From Sphingopyxis sp. BSN-002 (GTDB taxonomy: Bacteria; Pseudomonadota; Alphaproteobacteria; Sphingomonadales; Sphingomonadaceae): 64,000 bases of DNA. Location of the stretch: contig NZ_CP091804.1 of NCBI RefSeq assembly GCF_022024275.1, positions 2,808,501-2,872,500 on the forward strand, written 5' to 3'. Every line of letters begins with the position of its first letter. The first letter of the stretch is position 1. The position numbers and the translations under genes were made by a program. The notes under the pieces are model-generated. The model saw only the letters and a list, made by a program, of their open reading frames with translations. It ran no database searches and was not told the DNA's origin. Positions 1 through 8,547 of the stretch are shown piece by piece.

Positions 1-20
1 CATGGTCGGATGTCAGATGC

Positions 21-497
21 TCAAACATGGGGAAGCTCCACTTTGCTGGACAAGGCTTCATCCCGGTCGCGATGGACCCGGATTCCGGTGAGGAGGCTGT
101 CGGCGATCATGCGTGCCTTGGCCCCGATATGGTTTCGTGCCTCCGGCGTCGGCGCGACCTCGCGCAACGTGCCGTAGAAGAGCGTGAGCCAGCGCTCGAA
201 GTGCGCCTGTCCGAGCGCCGGGATCGCGAGATGTTTCATCATCGGATTGCCGGTGAAACTGCCCGTGCCGAGAAGGATCGACTGCCAGAAGCGGTTCATC
301 TGCCCCAGGTGCAGGGGCCAGTCGTCGACCCGCGCTCCGAAGATCGGTCCGAGGTCGGCGTCGGTGCGGACGGCGGCATAGAAGCGGTCGACGAGCGCCG
401 CGATAAAGTCCGCATCGATGCCCATCGCCTGCGCTTCGGCCTGACGGTCCGCGCGCGCAGCGATCGCATGGGGATGGGTGGGGGCGGCGTGTTTCAT
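21..497 (-). CDS. Group III truncated hemoglobin
   Basis: A 158-residue single-domain globin of the truncated type, matching the group III (Ctb-like) family end to end. Tyr40 (B10, in RFY), His63 (E7), proximal His89 (F8, in KHLAIP) and Trp103 (G8, in RWLTLF) are present, and LGPIF at 49-53 is the usual corner. These proteins bind heme plus O2 or NO in the cytoplasm and are linked to nitrosative stress or low-oxygen growth. An N-terminal extension of about 25 Ala/Arg-rich residues precedes the globin fold. It is divergent from an NsrR-like regulator across an 80-base gap with two dyads, so NO-responsive control is a reasonable inference. CAT at 1-3 could be the start codon of a following gene that leaves the window. 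Confidence 0.88.
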   Translation of the reverse strand: MKHAAPTHPHAIAARADRQAEAQAMGIDADFIAALVDRFYAAVRTDADLGPIFGARVDDWPLHLGQMNRFWQSILLGTGSFTGNPMMKHLAIPALGQAHFERWLTLFYGTLREVAPTPEARNHIGAKARMIADSLLTGIRVHRDRDEALSSKVELPHV

Positions 498-515
498 CGT
501 TCCGACTCGATAATT

Positions 516-568
516 GGTATCTGAAATACCTTTTATTCGCGATTGAGTGTAAAATCAATATCTGATAT
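516..568. promoter_or_regulatory. Paired operator-like dyads between globin and NsrR-like gene
   Basis: Two related inverted repeats lie in the divergent promoter gap. The first, GGTATCTGAAATACC (516-530), has perfect 5-base arms; the second, ATATCTGATAT (558-568), is a perfect odd dyad centred on 563. They share TATCTGA and sit about 41 bases apart, close to four helical turns. The right dyad ends 9 bases before the regulator ATG at 578. Rrf2-family regulators bind short AT-rich dyads of this kind, so these are likely sites of the adjacent regulator acting on both genes; that assignment is inference. Confidence 0.5.
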
Positions 569-577
569 GCGCATTTT

Positions 578-1009
578 ATGCGGTTAAGCCTTCACAGCGA
601 TTATGCCCTGCGCATCCTGATGGCGCTCGGCGCCACCGGCGAGCAGATGTCGGTCGACGAGATCGCGGGCCATTATGGCGTCTCGCGCAACCATCTCGCA
701 AAGGTCGCGCAGCGACTGCAGGGGCTTGGCTATGTCGCGACCCAGCGCGGACGCGGCGGCGGGATGCGGCTGGCGCGGCAGACCGGCGAGATCAACGTCG
801 GGGCGGTCGTTCGCCAGTTCGAGAATCTCGATACGTTCGTCGAATGCATGGACGCCGCGACCTCGACCTGTCCGGTGCGCGGCGCGTGCGGATTGCAGGG
901 GGTGCTTGGCGGCGCGCTCGGCGCGTTCGTCCGCTATCTCGACGACTATACGCTCGCCGACTTGCTGCCGCAGCCCGGCCGGTTCCGCGCCCTGCTCGGG
1001 GCCGTCTGA
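578..1009 (+). CDS. Rrf2-family regulator, NsrR-like
   Basis: A 143-residue Rrf2 transcription factor. A winged helix occupies about 1-68 (recognition helix around [12 protein letters not shown], wing [10 protein letters not shown]). The cluster-binding loop carries Cys90, Cys98 and Cys104, and Asp8 (in LHSD) matches the aspartate ligand known in a [4Fe-4S] NsrR. NsrR proteins sense NO through the cluster and derepress NO-detoxifying genes. The neighbouring divergent truncated globin fits that role. Cys spacing (X7 then X5) differs slightly from the E. coli protein, so IscR- or RirA-like alternatives cannot be excluded, though the HSDYALR start favours NsrR. ATG 578 is used; two dyads lie just upstream, which suggests autoregulation. 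Confidence 0.8.
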   Translation: MRLSLHSDYALRILMALGATGEQMSVDEIAGHYGVSRNHLAKVAQRLQGLGYVATQRGRGGGMRLARQTGEINVGAVVRQFENLDTFVECMDAATSTCPVRGACGLQGVLGGALGAFVRYLDDYTLADLLPQPGRFRALLGAV

Positions 1010-1049
1010 TTCCCGTTGCGCGCCGCTGCCAAGGCGGTATCGCAGCGGC

Positions 1050-1652
1050 ATGGCCAAGCTCTATTTCTATTATGCCAGCATGAATGCCGGCAAATCGACG
1101 ACGCTGCTGCAGGCGGACTTCAACTATCGCGAGCGCGGCATGGAAACGATGCTGTGGACCGCGGCGCTCGACGATCGTTACGGCGTCGGACAGGTGACGA
1201 GCCGGATCGGGCTGATGGCGGAGGCGCACAAGTTCGATCCCGAGAGCAATTTGTTCGAGGCGGTGAGCGAGGAGAGCCGCCAGCGCCCGCTCGCCTGCGT
1301 GCTGATCGACGAGGCGCAATTCCTGTCGCGCGAACAGGTGCTGCAGGTCGCGCGGCTCGCCGACGAAGCCGGCATACCGGTGCTCTGTTACGGCCTGCGC
1401 ACCGATTTCTCCGCCGAGTTGTTTCCGGGCTCGGCGGCCTTGCTCGGCATCGCCGATGCGCTCGTCGAGCTGAAGGCCGTGTGCGAATGCGGGCGCAAGG
1501 CAACGATGAACCTGCGCGTGGACGAGCGGGGCCGTGCGGTGGTGCAGGGCGCCCAGACCGAGATCGGCGGCAACGACCGCTATGTCGCGATGTGCCGCCG
1601 TCATTTCATGGAAAAGCGGCGCGAGGCTGCCGCGGCGCTGACGTCGGCCTGA
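1050..1652 (+). CDS. tdk: Thymidine kinase (type II)
   Basis: A 200-residue type II thymidine kinase that phosphorylates thymidine to dTMP with ATP in the salvage pathway. The P-loop reads SMNAGKST (10-17), the Walker B/catalytic segment is IDEAQF (86-91, Glu88 the likely base), and the C-terminal lasso has the zinc ligands Cys145, Cys147, Cys182 and His185 (CECG and CRRH). The frame is open far upstream, but ATG 1050 gives the canonical [15 protein letters not shown] beginning. It lies 40 bases after the NsrR-like gene on the same strand and may share its transcript. Confidence 0.95.
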   Translation: MAKLYFYYASMNAGKSTTLLQADFNYRERGMETMLWTAALDDRYGVGQVTSRIGLMAEAHKFDPESNLFEAVSEESRQRPLACVLIDEAQFLSREQVLQVARLADEAGIPVLCYGLRTDFSAELFPGSAALLGIADALVELKAVCECGRKATMNLRVDERGRAVVQGAQTEIGGNDRYVAMCRRHFMEKRREAAAALTSA

Positions 1653-1691
1653 TCCAGCGCCGCTATCTCCGGCTTTTTCGAAAGGACTATC

Positions 1692-2969
1692 ATGCACAAG
1701 ATCGTGTCGCTGAGCCTTGCCTCCGCGTTGCTCGCCGTCTCCCCTGTCCAGGCGGCCCCGGCGTCGAAGCCCGAGGCGGTGCTCAAGACCAGGGCCTATC
1801 GGGCGGCGACGAAGATCCTCGACCGCGATCACGACCGGATGGTCGACGAGATCATCCGGCTGACCGAAATTCCCGCGCCGCCGTTCAAGGAAGCTGCGCG
1901 CGCGGCCGCCTATCGCGACATGCTGAAGGACGCGGGGCTGGAGGACGTCGAAATCGACGAAGAGGGTAATGTGACGGGCGTCTATCGCGGTACCGGCCCC
2001 GCGGGCGGTCCGGCGGTGATGATCGCCGCGCACCTCGATACCGTCTTTCCCGAAGGCACGCCGGTGAAGGTCCGCCGCGAAGGCACGCGCCTTCATGCCC
2101 CCGGTATCGGCGACGATACGCGCAGCCTTGCGGTGCTGCTCGCCTATGCGCGCGCGATGAAGGAGAGCGGCGTCAAGGTGAAGCAGGACATCATCTTCGT
2201 CGGCAATGTCGGCGAGGAAGGCCCCGGCGACCTTCGCGGCGTTCGCTACCTTCTGACCAAGGGCAAATACAAGGACAGGGTGAAGGCCTTTTTCTCGATG
2301 GACGGGCTCGATCCCTCGCGCATCGTCACCGGCGGGGTCGGGTCGAAGCGCTATCGCATCACCTACAGGGGGCCGGGCGGCCACAGCTTCAGCGCGTTCG
2401 GCCTCGTGAATCCGATGGCGGCGATGAGCCAGACGGTCGTCGATTTCTACAAGATACAAGTCCCCGCGAAGCCCAAGACCACTTACGCGGCCAGCGTCAC
2501 GGGCGGCGGCACGTCGGTCAATTCGATCCCGAACGAGACCTTCATGGAGTTCGACATGCGCTCCGAAAGTCCTGCCGAACTCGCCAAGCTCGAACAGGCG
2601 TTTCTTGGCGTGGTCAAAAAGAGCGTCGAGGGCGAAAACGCCGCGCGGTCGGTGAGGGAAGGGCCGATCACCGCCGAAATCAAGATGATCGGCGACCGCC
2701 CTGCGGGCGAGACCGCGGCGACGCAGCCGATCGTGCAGAATGCCAATGCGATCATCCGCGCGAACGGGCTCAATCCCGTATCCTCCTTTTCATCGACCGA
2801 TTCCAACCTGCCGATGAGCCTCGGCATTCCGGCGGTGACGATCGGGTCGGGCGGCGAGGGCGGGCGGGCGCATGCGCTCGATGAATGGATCGACGTCGAA
2901 AAGACCAAGAGTCTCGGCGGTGCCAAGGTCGGTCTGGGCATCTTGCTCGCGACCGCCGGCGTCCAGTGA
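1692..2969 (+). CDS. Secreted M20 family metallopeptidase
   Basis: A 425-residue dizinc M20 peptidase with an N-terminal signal peptide (about 1-22, cleavage near VQAAP). Metal ligands are visible: His114 in AAHLDTV, bridging Asp141 in GIGDDTRS, catalytic Glu175/Glu176 in GEEGPG, Asp204 in SMDGLD, and a C-terminal His394 in RAHALDEW. The dimerisation domain begins near 222 with PGGHSF. This layout resembles PepT-like di- or tripeptidases rather than acylases. It is likely periplasmic, trimming short peptides; exact substrate unknown. The stop overlaps the next start by one base (TGATG), so the two genes are translationally coupled. A second M20 peptidase lies at the right edge of the window. 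Confidence 0.9.
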   Translation: MHKIVSLSLASALLAVSPVQAAPASKPEAVLKTRAYRAATKILDRDHDRMVDEIIRLTEIPAPPFKEAARAAAYRDMLKDAGLEDVEIDEEGNVTGVYRGTGPAGGPAVMIAAHLDTVFPEGTPVKVRREGTRLHAPGIGDDTRSLAVLLAYARAMKESGVKVKQDIIFVGNVGEEGPGDLRGVRYLLTKGKYKDRVKAFFSMDGLDPSRIVTGGVGSKRYRITYRGPGGHSFSAFGLVNPMAAMSQTVVDFYKIQVPAKPKTTYAASVTGGGTSVNSIPNETFMEFDMRSESPAELAKLEQAFLGVVKKSVEGENAARSVREGPITAEIKMIGDRPAGETAATQPIVQNANAIIRANGLNPVSSFSSTDSNLPMSLGIPAVTIGSGGEGGRAHALDEWIDVEKTKSLGGAKVGLGILLATAGVQ

Positions 2970-3505
2970 TGCAAGGCGACCTCTACGTCGATCTCGCCGA
3001 CGGCGATCTTCGCCTCGTCAGGCTGATCGAGGCGCATCGCGAGGCACTGCGGCCGGTCTGCGCGGCCGATGCCGATATCTGGACCATCTACTCGTCAAGC
3101 TTCGACCCGGCACATTTCGACGCGAGCTTCGATGCGCTGATCGGCGGCGGCGGGCGCATGCCCTATGCCGTCATCGCGGGCGACCGGCTTGTCGGCATGA
3201 CCGCCTGGCTGCGTCCCGACTGGTCGGCGCAGACGGTCGAGATCGGCAACAGCTATATCCATCCCGATATGCGAGGGACGGGGCTCAACCGCCGGGTGAA
3301 AAAGCTGATGATCGAGCATGGCTTTGCCGTCGGCATCCGCCGCATCGAATTCCGCATCGACGAGCGCAACAAAAGGTCGCAGGCGGCGGTGACGAAGCTG
3401 GGGTGCGTCAAGGAAGGCGTGCTGCGATCCGAGCGCATCACCTGGACGGGCTATCTGCGCGACACCGGACTCTGGTCGCTGCTCGCCGGCGATTGGCTGG
3501 GCTGA
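2969..3505 (+). CDS. GNAT family N-acetyltransferase (RimJ/RimL-like)
   Basis: A 178-residue GNAT enzyme. The acetyl-CoA pyrophosphate loop is visible as HPDMRGTGLNRR (about 98-109), followed by a helix and the segment EFRIDERNKRSQAAVTKLGC, typical of the RimJ/RimL branch that acetylates N-terminal or small-molecule amines. The start is ATG 2969, which overlaps the stop of the upstream peptidase gene (TGATG); an in-frame start further upstream would run inside that gene. Substrate cannot be read from sequence. The coupling to a secreted peptidase may be only positional. Confidence 0.85.
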   Translation: MQGDLYVDLADGDLRLVRLIEAHREALRPVCAADADIWTIYSSSFDPAHFDASFDALIGGGGRMPYAVIAGDRLVGMTAWLRPDWSAQTVEIGNSYIHPDMRGTGLNRRVKKLMIEHGFAVGIRRIEFRIDERNKRSQAAVTKLGCVKEGVLRSERITWTGYLRDTGLWSLLAGDWLG

Positions 3506-3593
3506 TCGCGCTCATACTTACGGGTCAGTGCCGGTTCAGACTCGATCTGCTAGCACAGCGATCGGGCAGGGCCATTCGGCTGAAAGACTCGAC

Positions 3594-4004
3594 ATGAAAC
3601 AGAAACTCGCACTCTCCCTGGCGGCCATGCTGCTTCCCCTTTCTGCAGCGGCCGCCACCGAGCCCGCGCAAGAGCCGCGCGCGCTCGGCGTCGAATCGGG
3701 CATCGTCTTTCCGAACGACACCACGATCCGCAACTGGCGCGCCGACAATGAAAACGGGATATGGATCCAGGACCGCGGCGGCGACTGGTATTATGGCACC
3801 TTCGCCACGCGGTGCCGCGACGTCGACTTCGCGCAGGCGATCGGCGTCGACACGCGCGGCGCATCGCGGCTCGACCGCTTCGCGACGATCCTTGTCCGCG
3901 GCGAACGCTGTCCGCTGGTTTCGTTCGTCAGTTCGGCGCCGCCGCCGACCAAGGCCGAGCTGAAGGCAAAGCGTGAGGCCGACAAAGCAGCGAAGTCGAA
4001 TTGA
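3594..4004 (+). CDS. Small secreted protein, DUF6491-like
   Basis: A 136-residue exported protein. The signal peptide is MKQKLALSLAAMLLPLSAAAA, which decides the start at ATG 3594; an upstream in-frame ATG at 3528 would bury it. The mature part has the pattern of small sphingomonad periplasmic proteins of the DUF6491 type: an N-W-x-A-D turn, a W-x-Q-D-R-G-G-x-W-Y-Y strand, two cysteines (CRDV and RCPL) likely to be disulfide-bonded, and a lysine-rich tail. Function is unknown. It ends four bases into the longest possible truB frame, suggesting co-transcription with truB. Confidence 0.65.
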   Translation: MKQKLALSLAAMLLPLSAAAATEPAQEPRALGVESGIVFPNDTTIRNWRADNENGIWIQDRGGDWYYGTFATRCRDVDFAQAIGVDTRGASRLDRFATILVRGERCPLVSFVSSAPPPTKAELKAKREADKAAKSN

Positions 4005-4014
4005 CAAGCGTCCC

Positions 4015-4033
4015 GCGCGCCAGCAGGGCGCGC
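4015..4033 (+). promoter_or_regulatory. GC hairpin immediately before the truB start
   Basis: GCGCGCC (4015-4021) and GGCGCGC (4027-4033) form a perfect 7-base-pair stem with a 5-base loop. It ends three bases before ATG 4037 and covers the place where a ribosome-binding site should be. It could damp translation of truB or mark the end of the upstream mRNA; no T-run follows. Confidence 0.35.
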
Positions 4034-4036
4034 GGA

Positions 4037-4993
4037 ATGAACGGCTGGATCATTCTGGACAAGCCCGTGGGGCTCGGCTCGACGCAGGCAGTCGGCGCCG
4101 TGAAGCGCGTCTGCCGCGAGGCCGGTCTCGGCAAGGTCAAGGTCGGGCACGGCGGGACGCTCGATCCGCTCGCCTCCGGCGTACTGCCGATCGCGCTCGG
4201 TGAGGCGACGAAGCTGTGCGGGCGGATGCTCGACGCGAGCAAGATCTACGATTTCACCGTGCAGTTCGGGACCGAGACCGCGGGCCTCGATGCCGAGGGC
4301 GACATCGTCGCAACCAGCGATGTGCGGCCGACGCTGGCCGAGATCGAGGCCGTATTGCCGCGCTTCACCGGACCGATCGAACAGGTTCCGCCGGCTTATT
4401 CCGCGATCAAGGTCGACGGCCAGCGCGCCTATGACCGCGTGCGGGCCGGTGAAGAGGTCGAGATGAAGGCTCGGGGGGTGACGGTTTATTCCCTTCGTCA
4501 TGCCGGACTTGATCCGGCATCCATGGCCGCCGGTGAAAAATCGACCCCGGATCAAGTCCGGGATGACGAGAATGGGGAAGCACCGCTCGACTCCATCACC
4601 CTCACCGCCCACGTCTCGAAGGGCACCTATATCCGATCGCTGGCGCGCGATATCTCCCGGGCCGTCGGAACGGTGGGGCATGTCACCATGCTTCGCCGGA
4701 CCAAAGCCGGGCCGTTCGACCTCTCGCAGGCGATTTCGCTGGACAAATTGAACGCTTTCGGCCAAGGGGCCGCCCAATCAGAAGTATTTCTGCCGCTCGA
4801 GGCAGGGCTGGTCGACATCCCGGCTCTGAACCTTTCTCCGGAAGCGGCAGGGGCGATCCGTCAGGGTCGCGTCTGGACCGGGGGTAGCACGGATGACGGG
4901 CTCTATTGGGGAAGGGACAGCGAAATGCGTCCCGTCGCCCTGATCGAGGCTTTGGCGGGAACGCTGAAGGTTGTCCGCGGCTTCAACCTTTAA
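4037..4993 (+). CDS. truB: tRNA pseudouridine(55) synthase
   Basis: TruB converts U55 of the tRNA T-loop to pseudouridine. The 318-residue product starts [12 protein letters not shown] at ATG 4037 (an alternative TTG at 4001 overlaps the previous stop and adds 12 poor residues). Conserved blocks are visible: [12 protein letters not shown] with the catalytic Asp (near residue 43), [13 protein letters not shown], and [12 protein letters not shown]. Between VYSLRH and ITLTAHV the protein has an unusual insert of about 25 residues encoded by a palindromic repeat (4496-4568). The usual C-terminal PUA-like tail is present. truB-rpsO-pnp is a conserved order; rbfA and infB, often upstream, are not in this window. 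Confidence 0.95.
   Translation: MNGWIILDKPVGLGSTQAVGAVKRVCREAGLGKVKVGHGGTLDPLASGVLPIALGEATKLCGRMLDASKIYDFTVQFGTETAGLDAEGDIVATSDVRPTLAEIEAVLPRFTGPIEQVPPAYSAIKVDGQRAYDRVRAGEEVEMKARGVTVYSLRHAGLDPASMAAGEKSTPDQVRDDENGEAPLDSITLTAHVSKGTYIRSLARDISRAVGTVGHVTMLRRTKAGPFDLSQAISLDKLNAFGQGAAQSEVFLPLEAGLVDIPALNLSPEAAGAIRQGRVWTGGSTDDGLYWGRDSEMRPVALIEALAGTLKVVRGFNL
4496..4568 (+). repeat. Palindromic repeat element inserted in frame within truB
   Basis: The arms CGTCATGCCGGACTTGATCC (4496-4515, continuing GG to 4517) and CCGGATCAAGTCCGGGATGA (4547-4566, continuing CG to 4568) are inverted copies of 22 bases with a single mismatch, separated by 29 bases. This is the shape of the palindromic intergenic repeats common in sphingomonad and other alphaproteobacterial genomes, here read through as protein ([15 protein letters not shown] then [12 protein letters not shown]). 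It keeps the truB frame open. No second copy was seen in this window. Confidence 0.8.
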
Positions 4994-5019
4994 AACACGA
5001 TGTTCGAGGAAAACAGATT

Positions 5020-5289
5020 ATGTCGATTACCGCCGAGCGCAAAACCGAAGTCATCGAAGACAATGCCCGCGCAAAGGGCGATACCGGTTCGCCGGAAGTG
5101 CAGGTCGCGATCCTGACCGACCGCATCAACACGCTGACCGCTCACTTCAAGGCGCACCACAAGGACAACCACAGCCGCCGCGGCCTGCTGATGATGGTCA
5201 ACAAGCGTCGCAGCCTCCTCGACTACCTCCGCAAGAAGGACGAGGGCCGCTATCAGGCGCTGATCGCGAAGCTGGGTCTTCGCAAGTAA
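5020..5289 (+). CDS. rpsO: 30S ribosomal protein S15
   Basis: An 89-residue S15, exactly the usual family length. It binds 16S rRNA in the central domain and nucleates the platform of the small subunit. Characteristic stretches are [33 protein letters not shown] and the C-terminal [15 protein letters not shown] 5020 follows a CGAGGA Shine-Dalgarno at 5005-5010. It sits 26 bases after truB and 193 bases before pnp, the conserved order in which S15 often regulates its own translation. Confidence 0.98.
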   Translation: MSITAERKTEVIEDNARAKGDTGSPEVQVAILTDRINTLTAHFKAHHKDNHSRRGLLMMVNKRRSLLDYLRKKDEGRYQALIAKLGLRK

Positions 5290-5298
5290 GAGTTTCTG

Positions 5299-5322
5299 GC
5301 GGCCCCGGATTTCCGGGGCCGC
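5299..5322 (+). terminator. Strong hairpin after rpsO
   Basis: GCGGCCCCGGA (5299-5309) and TCCGGGGCCGC (5312-5322) are perfect 11-base inverted arms, so a very stable stem forms 10 bases after the rpsO stop. No clear T-run follows, so it may act as a partial terminator or as an mRNA processing/stabilising hairpin between rpsO and pnp. Confidence 0.55.
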
Positions 5323-5482
5323 TGTCATATTGGTCGCCCGCATTTGTGCGCGACCGCAGGGCCGCTCCCGCATCCGGCGGGACCGCCACAGGGGCATCAA
5401 AGCGCCCCGTACCGCCCCGGGCCGGATTGCCCGGAATCAGAGGCCCCGCCCGGCATAGGGCCCGGCGGGCGAAGGAAACCAC

Positions 5483-7798
5483 ATGTTTGACGTGAAAAAA
5501 GTATCGATCGAGTGGGGCGGTGAAACGCTGACCCTCGAAACGGGCAAGGTTGCCCGCCAGGCCGACGGCGCCGTGATGGCGACGCTGGGCGAAACGGTCG
5601 TCCTGTGCGCCGTGACCGCCGCGAAGTCGGTGAAGGACGGGCAGGACTTCTTCCCGCTCACCGTCCATTATCAGGAAAAATATTCGGCCGCCGGCCGCAT
5701 CCCGGGCGGCTTCTTCAAGCGCGAACGCGGCGCGACCGAAAAGGAAACGCTGGTCAGCCGCCTGATCGACCGTCCGATCCGCCCGCTGTTCCCCGAAGGC
5801 TTCTACAACGAGATCAACGCCATCGCTCAGGTGCTGAGCTATGACGGCCACAACGAACCCGACATCCTCGCGATGGTTGCCGCTTCGGCCGCTCTCACCA
5901 TCTCGGGCGTGCCCTTCATGGGCCCGATCGGCGCCGCGCGCGTCGGTTACCTGAACGGCGAATATATCCTGAACCCGACCGACGAACAGGTTGCCGAAGG
6001 CGACCTCGACCTCGTCGTCGCCGCCACTTACGATGCGGTGATGATGGTCGAATCCGAAGCGAACGAGCTGTCGGAAGAGGTCATGCTCGGCGCCGTCCTG
6101 TTCGCGCACGACGCGTGCAAGGAAGTCGTCAAGGCGATCGTCAAGCTCGCCGAACAGGCCGCCAAGGATCCGTGGGAAGTCGCCGCCGGCGACGACAATG
6201 CCGCGATCAAGGACAAGCTCAAGAAGCTGATCGGCAAGGACATTGCCGCCGCTTACAAGCTGACCGACAAGTCGGCCCGTTCGAATGCGCTCAACGAAGC
6301 GCGCGCGAAGGCGAAGGAAAGCTTCGCCGCCGATGGCCTGTCGCCGCAGGAAGTCATGGCCGGCATCAAGCTGACCAAGAAGCTGGAAGCCGAAATCGTT
6401 CGCGGCGCCATCCTCAAGGACGGCAAGCGCATCGACGGCCGCACGACGACCCAGATTCGTCCGATCGTCGCCGAAACGCACTTCCTGCCCCGCGCGCATG
6501 GTTCGGCGCTGTTCACCCGCGGTGAAACGCAGACGATCGCCACCGCGACGCTCGGCACCAAGGAAAGCGAACAGATGGTCGATGGCCTGAACGGCCTGTC
6601 GTACCAGAACTTCATGCTCCATTATAACTTCCCGCCCTATTCGGTCGGTGAAGTCGGCCGCTTCGGCGCCCCGGGCCGCCGCGAAGTCGGTCATGGCAAG
6701 CTGGCGTGGCGCGCGCTGCACCCCGTGCTGCCGACGAAGGACGAGTTCCCCTATACGATCCGCCTCACCAGCGACATCACCGAGTCGAACGGCTCGTCGT
6801 CGATGGCGTCGGTCTGCGGCGGTTCGCTCGCGATGATGGACGCCGGTGTGCCGATCAAGCGCCCCGTCTCGGGCATCGCGATGGGCCTGATCCTCGAAGG
6901 CAAGGATTATGCGATCCTGTCGGACATCCTCGGCGACGAGGATCACCTCGGCGACATGGACTTCAAGGTGGCCGGTACGTCCGAAGGCATCACCACGATG
7001 CAGATGGACATCAAGATCGCGGGCATCACGCGCGAGATCTTCGAAGCCGCTTTGAACCAGGCCAAGGAAGGCCGCGCGCACATCCTCGGTGAAATGAACA
7101 AGGCGCTCGGCGAAACCCGCAGCGAGCTGTCGGCACACGCGCCGCGCATCGAGATGATGCAGATCGACAAGTCGAAGATCCGCGACGTCATCGGTACCGG
7201 CGGCAAGGTGATCCGCGAGATCGTCGCGACCACCGGCGCCAAGGTCGACATCGACGACGAAGGCCTGATCAAGATCTCGTCGAGCGATCTCGACCAGATC
7301 GAAGCCGCCCGCAAGTGGATCAGCGGCATCGTCGAGGAAGCTGAAGTCGGCAAGATCTATGACGGCAAGGTCGTCAACCTCGTCGATTTCGGTGCGTTCG
7401 TGAATTTCATGGGCGGCAAGGACGGTCTCGTCCACGTCAGCGAAATCAAGAACGAGCGCGTCGAGAAGGTCTCGGACGTCCTGAGCGAAGGCCAGGAAGT
7501 CAAGGTCAAGGTCCTCGAGATCGACCAGCGCGGCAAGGTCCGCCTGTCGATGCGCGTCGTCGATCAGGAAACCGGCGAAGAGCTGGAAGACACCCGTCCG
7601 GCGCGCGAACCCCGCGAGCCGCGCGGCGATCGTGGTCCGCGCCGTGACGGCGGCGACCGCGGTGATCGTGGCCGTGGCGGCCGCGACCGTGGCCCGCGCC
7701 GTGATGGCGAGGGCCGTGGCGACCGTGGCCCGCGCCGCGAGCGCAGCGAAGACGGTCCGGAAGATCAGGGCCATGTGCCCGACTTCCTGAAGGACTAA
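5483..7798 (+). CDS. pnp: Polyribonucleotide nucleotidyltransferase
   Basis: PNPase degrades RNA 3' to 5' by phosphorolysis and is a core part of the degradosome. The 771-residue protein has the full set of domains: first RNase PH-like core (about 10-140), helical linker, second catalytic core (about 310-540, with FTRGETQT and [12 protein letters not shown]), KH domain ([16 protein letters not shown], about 560-620) and S1 domain ([18 protein letters not shown], about 622-690). It ends in an Arg/Gly/Asp-rich repeat tail (about 710-760) before PDFLKD. ATG 5483 follows GAAGGAAACC. A rho-independent terminator follows at 7824. Confidence 0.98.
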   Translation: MFDVKKVSIEWGGETLTLETGKVARQADGAVMATLGETVVLCAVTAAKSVKDGQDFFPLTVHYQEKYSAAGRIPGGFFKRERGATEKETLVSRLIDRPIRPLFPEGFYNEINAIAQVLSYDGHNEPDILAMVAASAALTISGVPFMGPIGAARVGYLNGEYILNPTDEQVAEGDLDLVVAATYDAVMMVESEANELSEEVMLGAVLFAHDACKEVVKAIVKLAEQAAKDPWEVAAGDDNAAIKDKLKKLIGKDIAAAYKLTDKSARSNALNEARAKAKESFAADGLSPQEVMAGIKLTKKLEAEIVRGAILKDGKRIDGRTTTQIRPIVAETHFLPRAHGSALFTRGETQTIATATLGTKESEQMVDGLNGLSYQNFMLHYNFPPYSVGEVGRFGAPGRREVGHGKLAWRALHPVLPTKDEFPYTIRLTSDITESNGSSSMASVCGGSLAMMDAGVPIKRPVSGIAMGLILEGKDYAILSDILGDEDHLGDMDFKVAGTSEGITTMQMDIKIAGITREIFEAALNQAKEGRAHILGEMNKALGETRSELSAHAPRIEMMQIDKSKIRDVIGTGGKVIREIVATTGAKVDIDDEGLIKISSSDLDQIEAARKWISGIVEEAEVGKIYDGKVVNLVDFGAFVNFMGGKDGLVHVSEIKNERVEKVSDVLSEGQEVKVKVLEIDQRGKVRLSMRVVDQETGEELEDTRPAREPREPRGDRGPRRDGGDRGDRGRGGRDRGPRRDGEGRGDRGPRRERSEDGPEDQGHVPDFLKD
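7631..7740 (+). repeat. Direct repeats encoding the RG-rich tail of PNPase
   Basis: Near-identical 17-base units CGTGGYCCGCGCCGYGA occur at 7631-7647, 7688-7704 and 7724-7740. They encode repeated RGPRRD/RGPRRE motifs among RGD and GRGG steps. Such a basic disordered tail is expected to bind RNA or partner proteins; unit number may vary between strains. Confidence 0.7.
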
Positions 7799-7823
7799 GT
7801 CTTTCCGATACCGGAACAGGGAA

Positions 7824-7849
7824 GGGGTCGCCGTAAGGCGGCCCCTTTT
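7824..7849 (+). terminator. Rho-independent terminator of pnp
   Basis: GGGGTCGCC (7824-7832) pairs with GGCGGCCCC (7837-7845; one G-U pair) around a GTAA loop, followed by TTTT. It lies 25 bases after the pnp stop and before the convergent rlpA. Confidence 0.85.
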
Positions 7850-7861
7850 CCTTTGGGCCGG

Positions 7862-8431
7862 CTAGCCCCCCTTGGCGGCAAGCTGGGCCCGGAGTCTTTG
7901 CAGTTCCTGCTGCGGAACGGGCGGCAGCGCGGCGGCGGGCTTGCCCTCGCGCAATCGCCCGCGGTCCTTGTCGGACGGCTCGACCTTGCGCACGCGGACG
8001 GGGGCGTGGCCCTGCGCCTTGACGCCGAGCGCCTCGGCGGCGCCCCGTGACAGGTCGATGATCCGCGGACCCTGCACAAATGGTCCGCGATCGTTGACGC
8101 GCACGATGATCCGGCGTCCCGTATCGAGCGCGGTTACCTCGACATAGGTCGGCAGCGGCAGGGTCGTGTGCGCGGCGGTGATCCAGCCGGGGCGGAACTG
8201 CTCGCCGTTTGCGGTGCGGTTGCCCGACTCGCTGCCGTACCAGCTCGCATAGCCGACGACGTCATAGGCAGGCGCCGCCGCGGGGACATAGGTCGTGCCA
8301 CGGATCGAATAGGGCGGACCGATCCGCACCGGCGTGTCGCTGACAGGCCGGAAATTGCCGCCGGCGCAGGCCGACAGGGCGAGAATGGCAATGGCGACGC
8401 TCGCCAGCCGGATTGTCCGGTATCTTCGCAT
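7862..8431 (-). CDS. rlpA: RlpA-like septal ring lipoprotein
   Basis: A 189-residue lipoprotein of the RlpA family (double-psi beta barrel, lytic transglycosylase acting on naked peptidoglycan at division sites). The signal is MRRYRTIRLASVAIAILALSAC, with lipobox LSAC at residue 22. The barrel carries YASWYG, RTANGEQF, AAHTTLPLPTYVEVT, and RVNDRGPF with the catalytic Asp, then IIDLSRGAAEALGV. No C-terminal SPOR domain is present; the tail is short and Pro/Gln-rich. Start ATG 8431 is chosen because it gives the lipoprotein signal; the frame extends further upstream without one. It is divergent from tag. Confidence 0.9.
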   Translation of the reverse strand: MRRYRTIRLASVAIAILALSACAGGNFRPVSDTPVRIGPPYSIRGTTYVPAAAPAYDVVGYASWYGSESGNRTANGEQFRPGWITAAHTTLPLPTYVEVTALDTGRRIIVRVNDRGPFVQGPRIIDLSRGAAEALGVKAQGHAPVRVRKVEPSDKDRGRLREGKPAAALPPVPQQELQRLRAQLAAKGG

Positions 8432-8547
8432 GGGTATGACCCTAACCGCATGACGCGCCGGGATAAAGCATCCGATCCGCTGCCGGCTTGAGAGGAGGGC
8501 TTGCCTCTGATAGGGGAACATATCGTGAATGAACTGCGAGGCCGCCC

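Noticed and set aside
1..20. Start of a further minus-strand gene at position 3
   Set aside because: Only an ATG is visible, without a Shine-Dalgarno and with no coding sequence inside the window, so it is not listed as a feature.
675..1049. N-terminal extension of thymidine kinase back to 675
   Set aside because: It would overlap the Rrf2 gene and adds Arg-rich residues; ATG 1050 gives the canonical kinase N-terminus.
792..2459. 555-codon minus-strand frame across tdk and the M20 peptidase
   Set aside because: Both real genes lie on the plus strand with catalytic motifs; the minus frame is a GC-bias artefact.
5198..7774. Long open frame on the minus strand antisense to pnp (858 codons)
   Set aside because: It follows the codon-position GC bias of the gene beneath; its translation is low-complexity Arg/Ala/Asp and matches no family, while pnp is complete on the plus strand.
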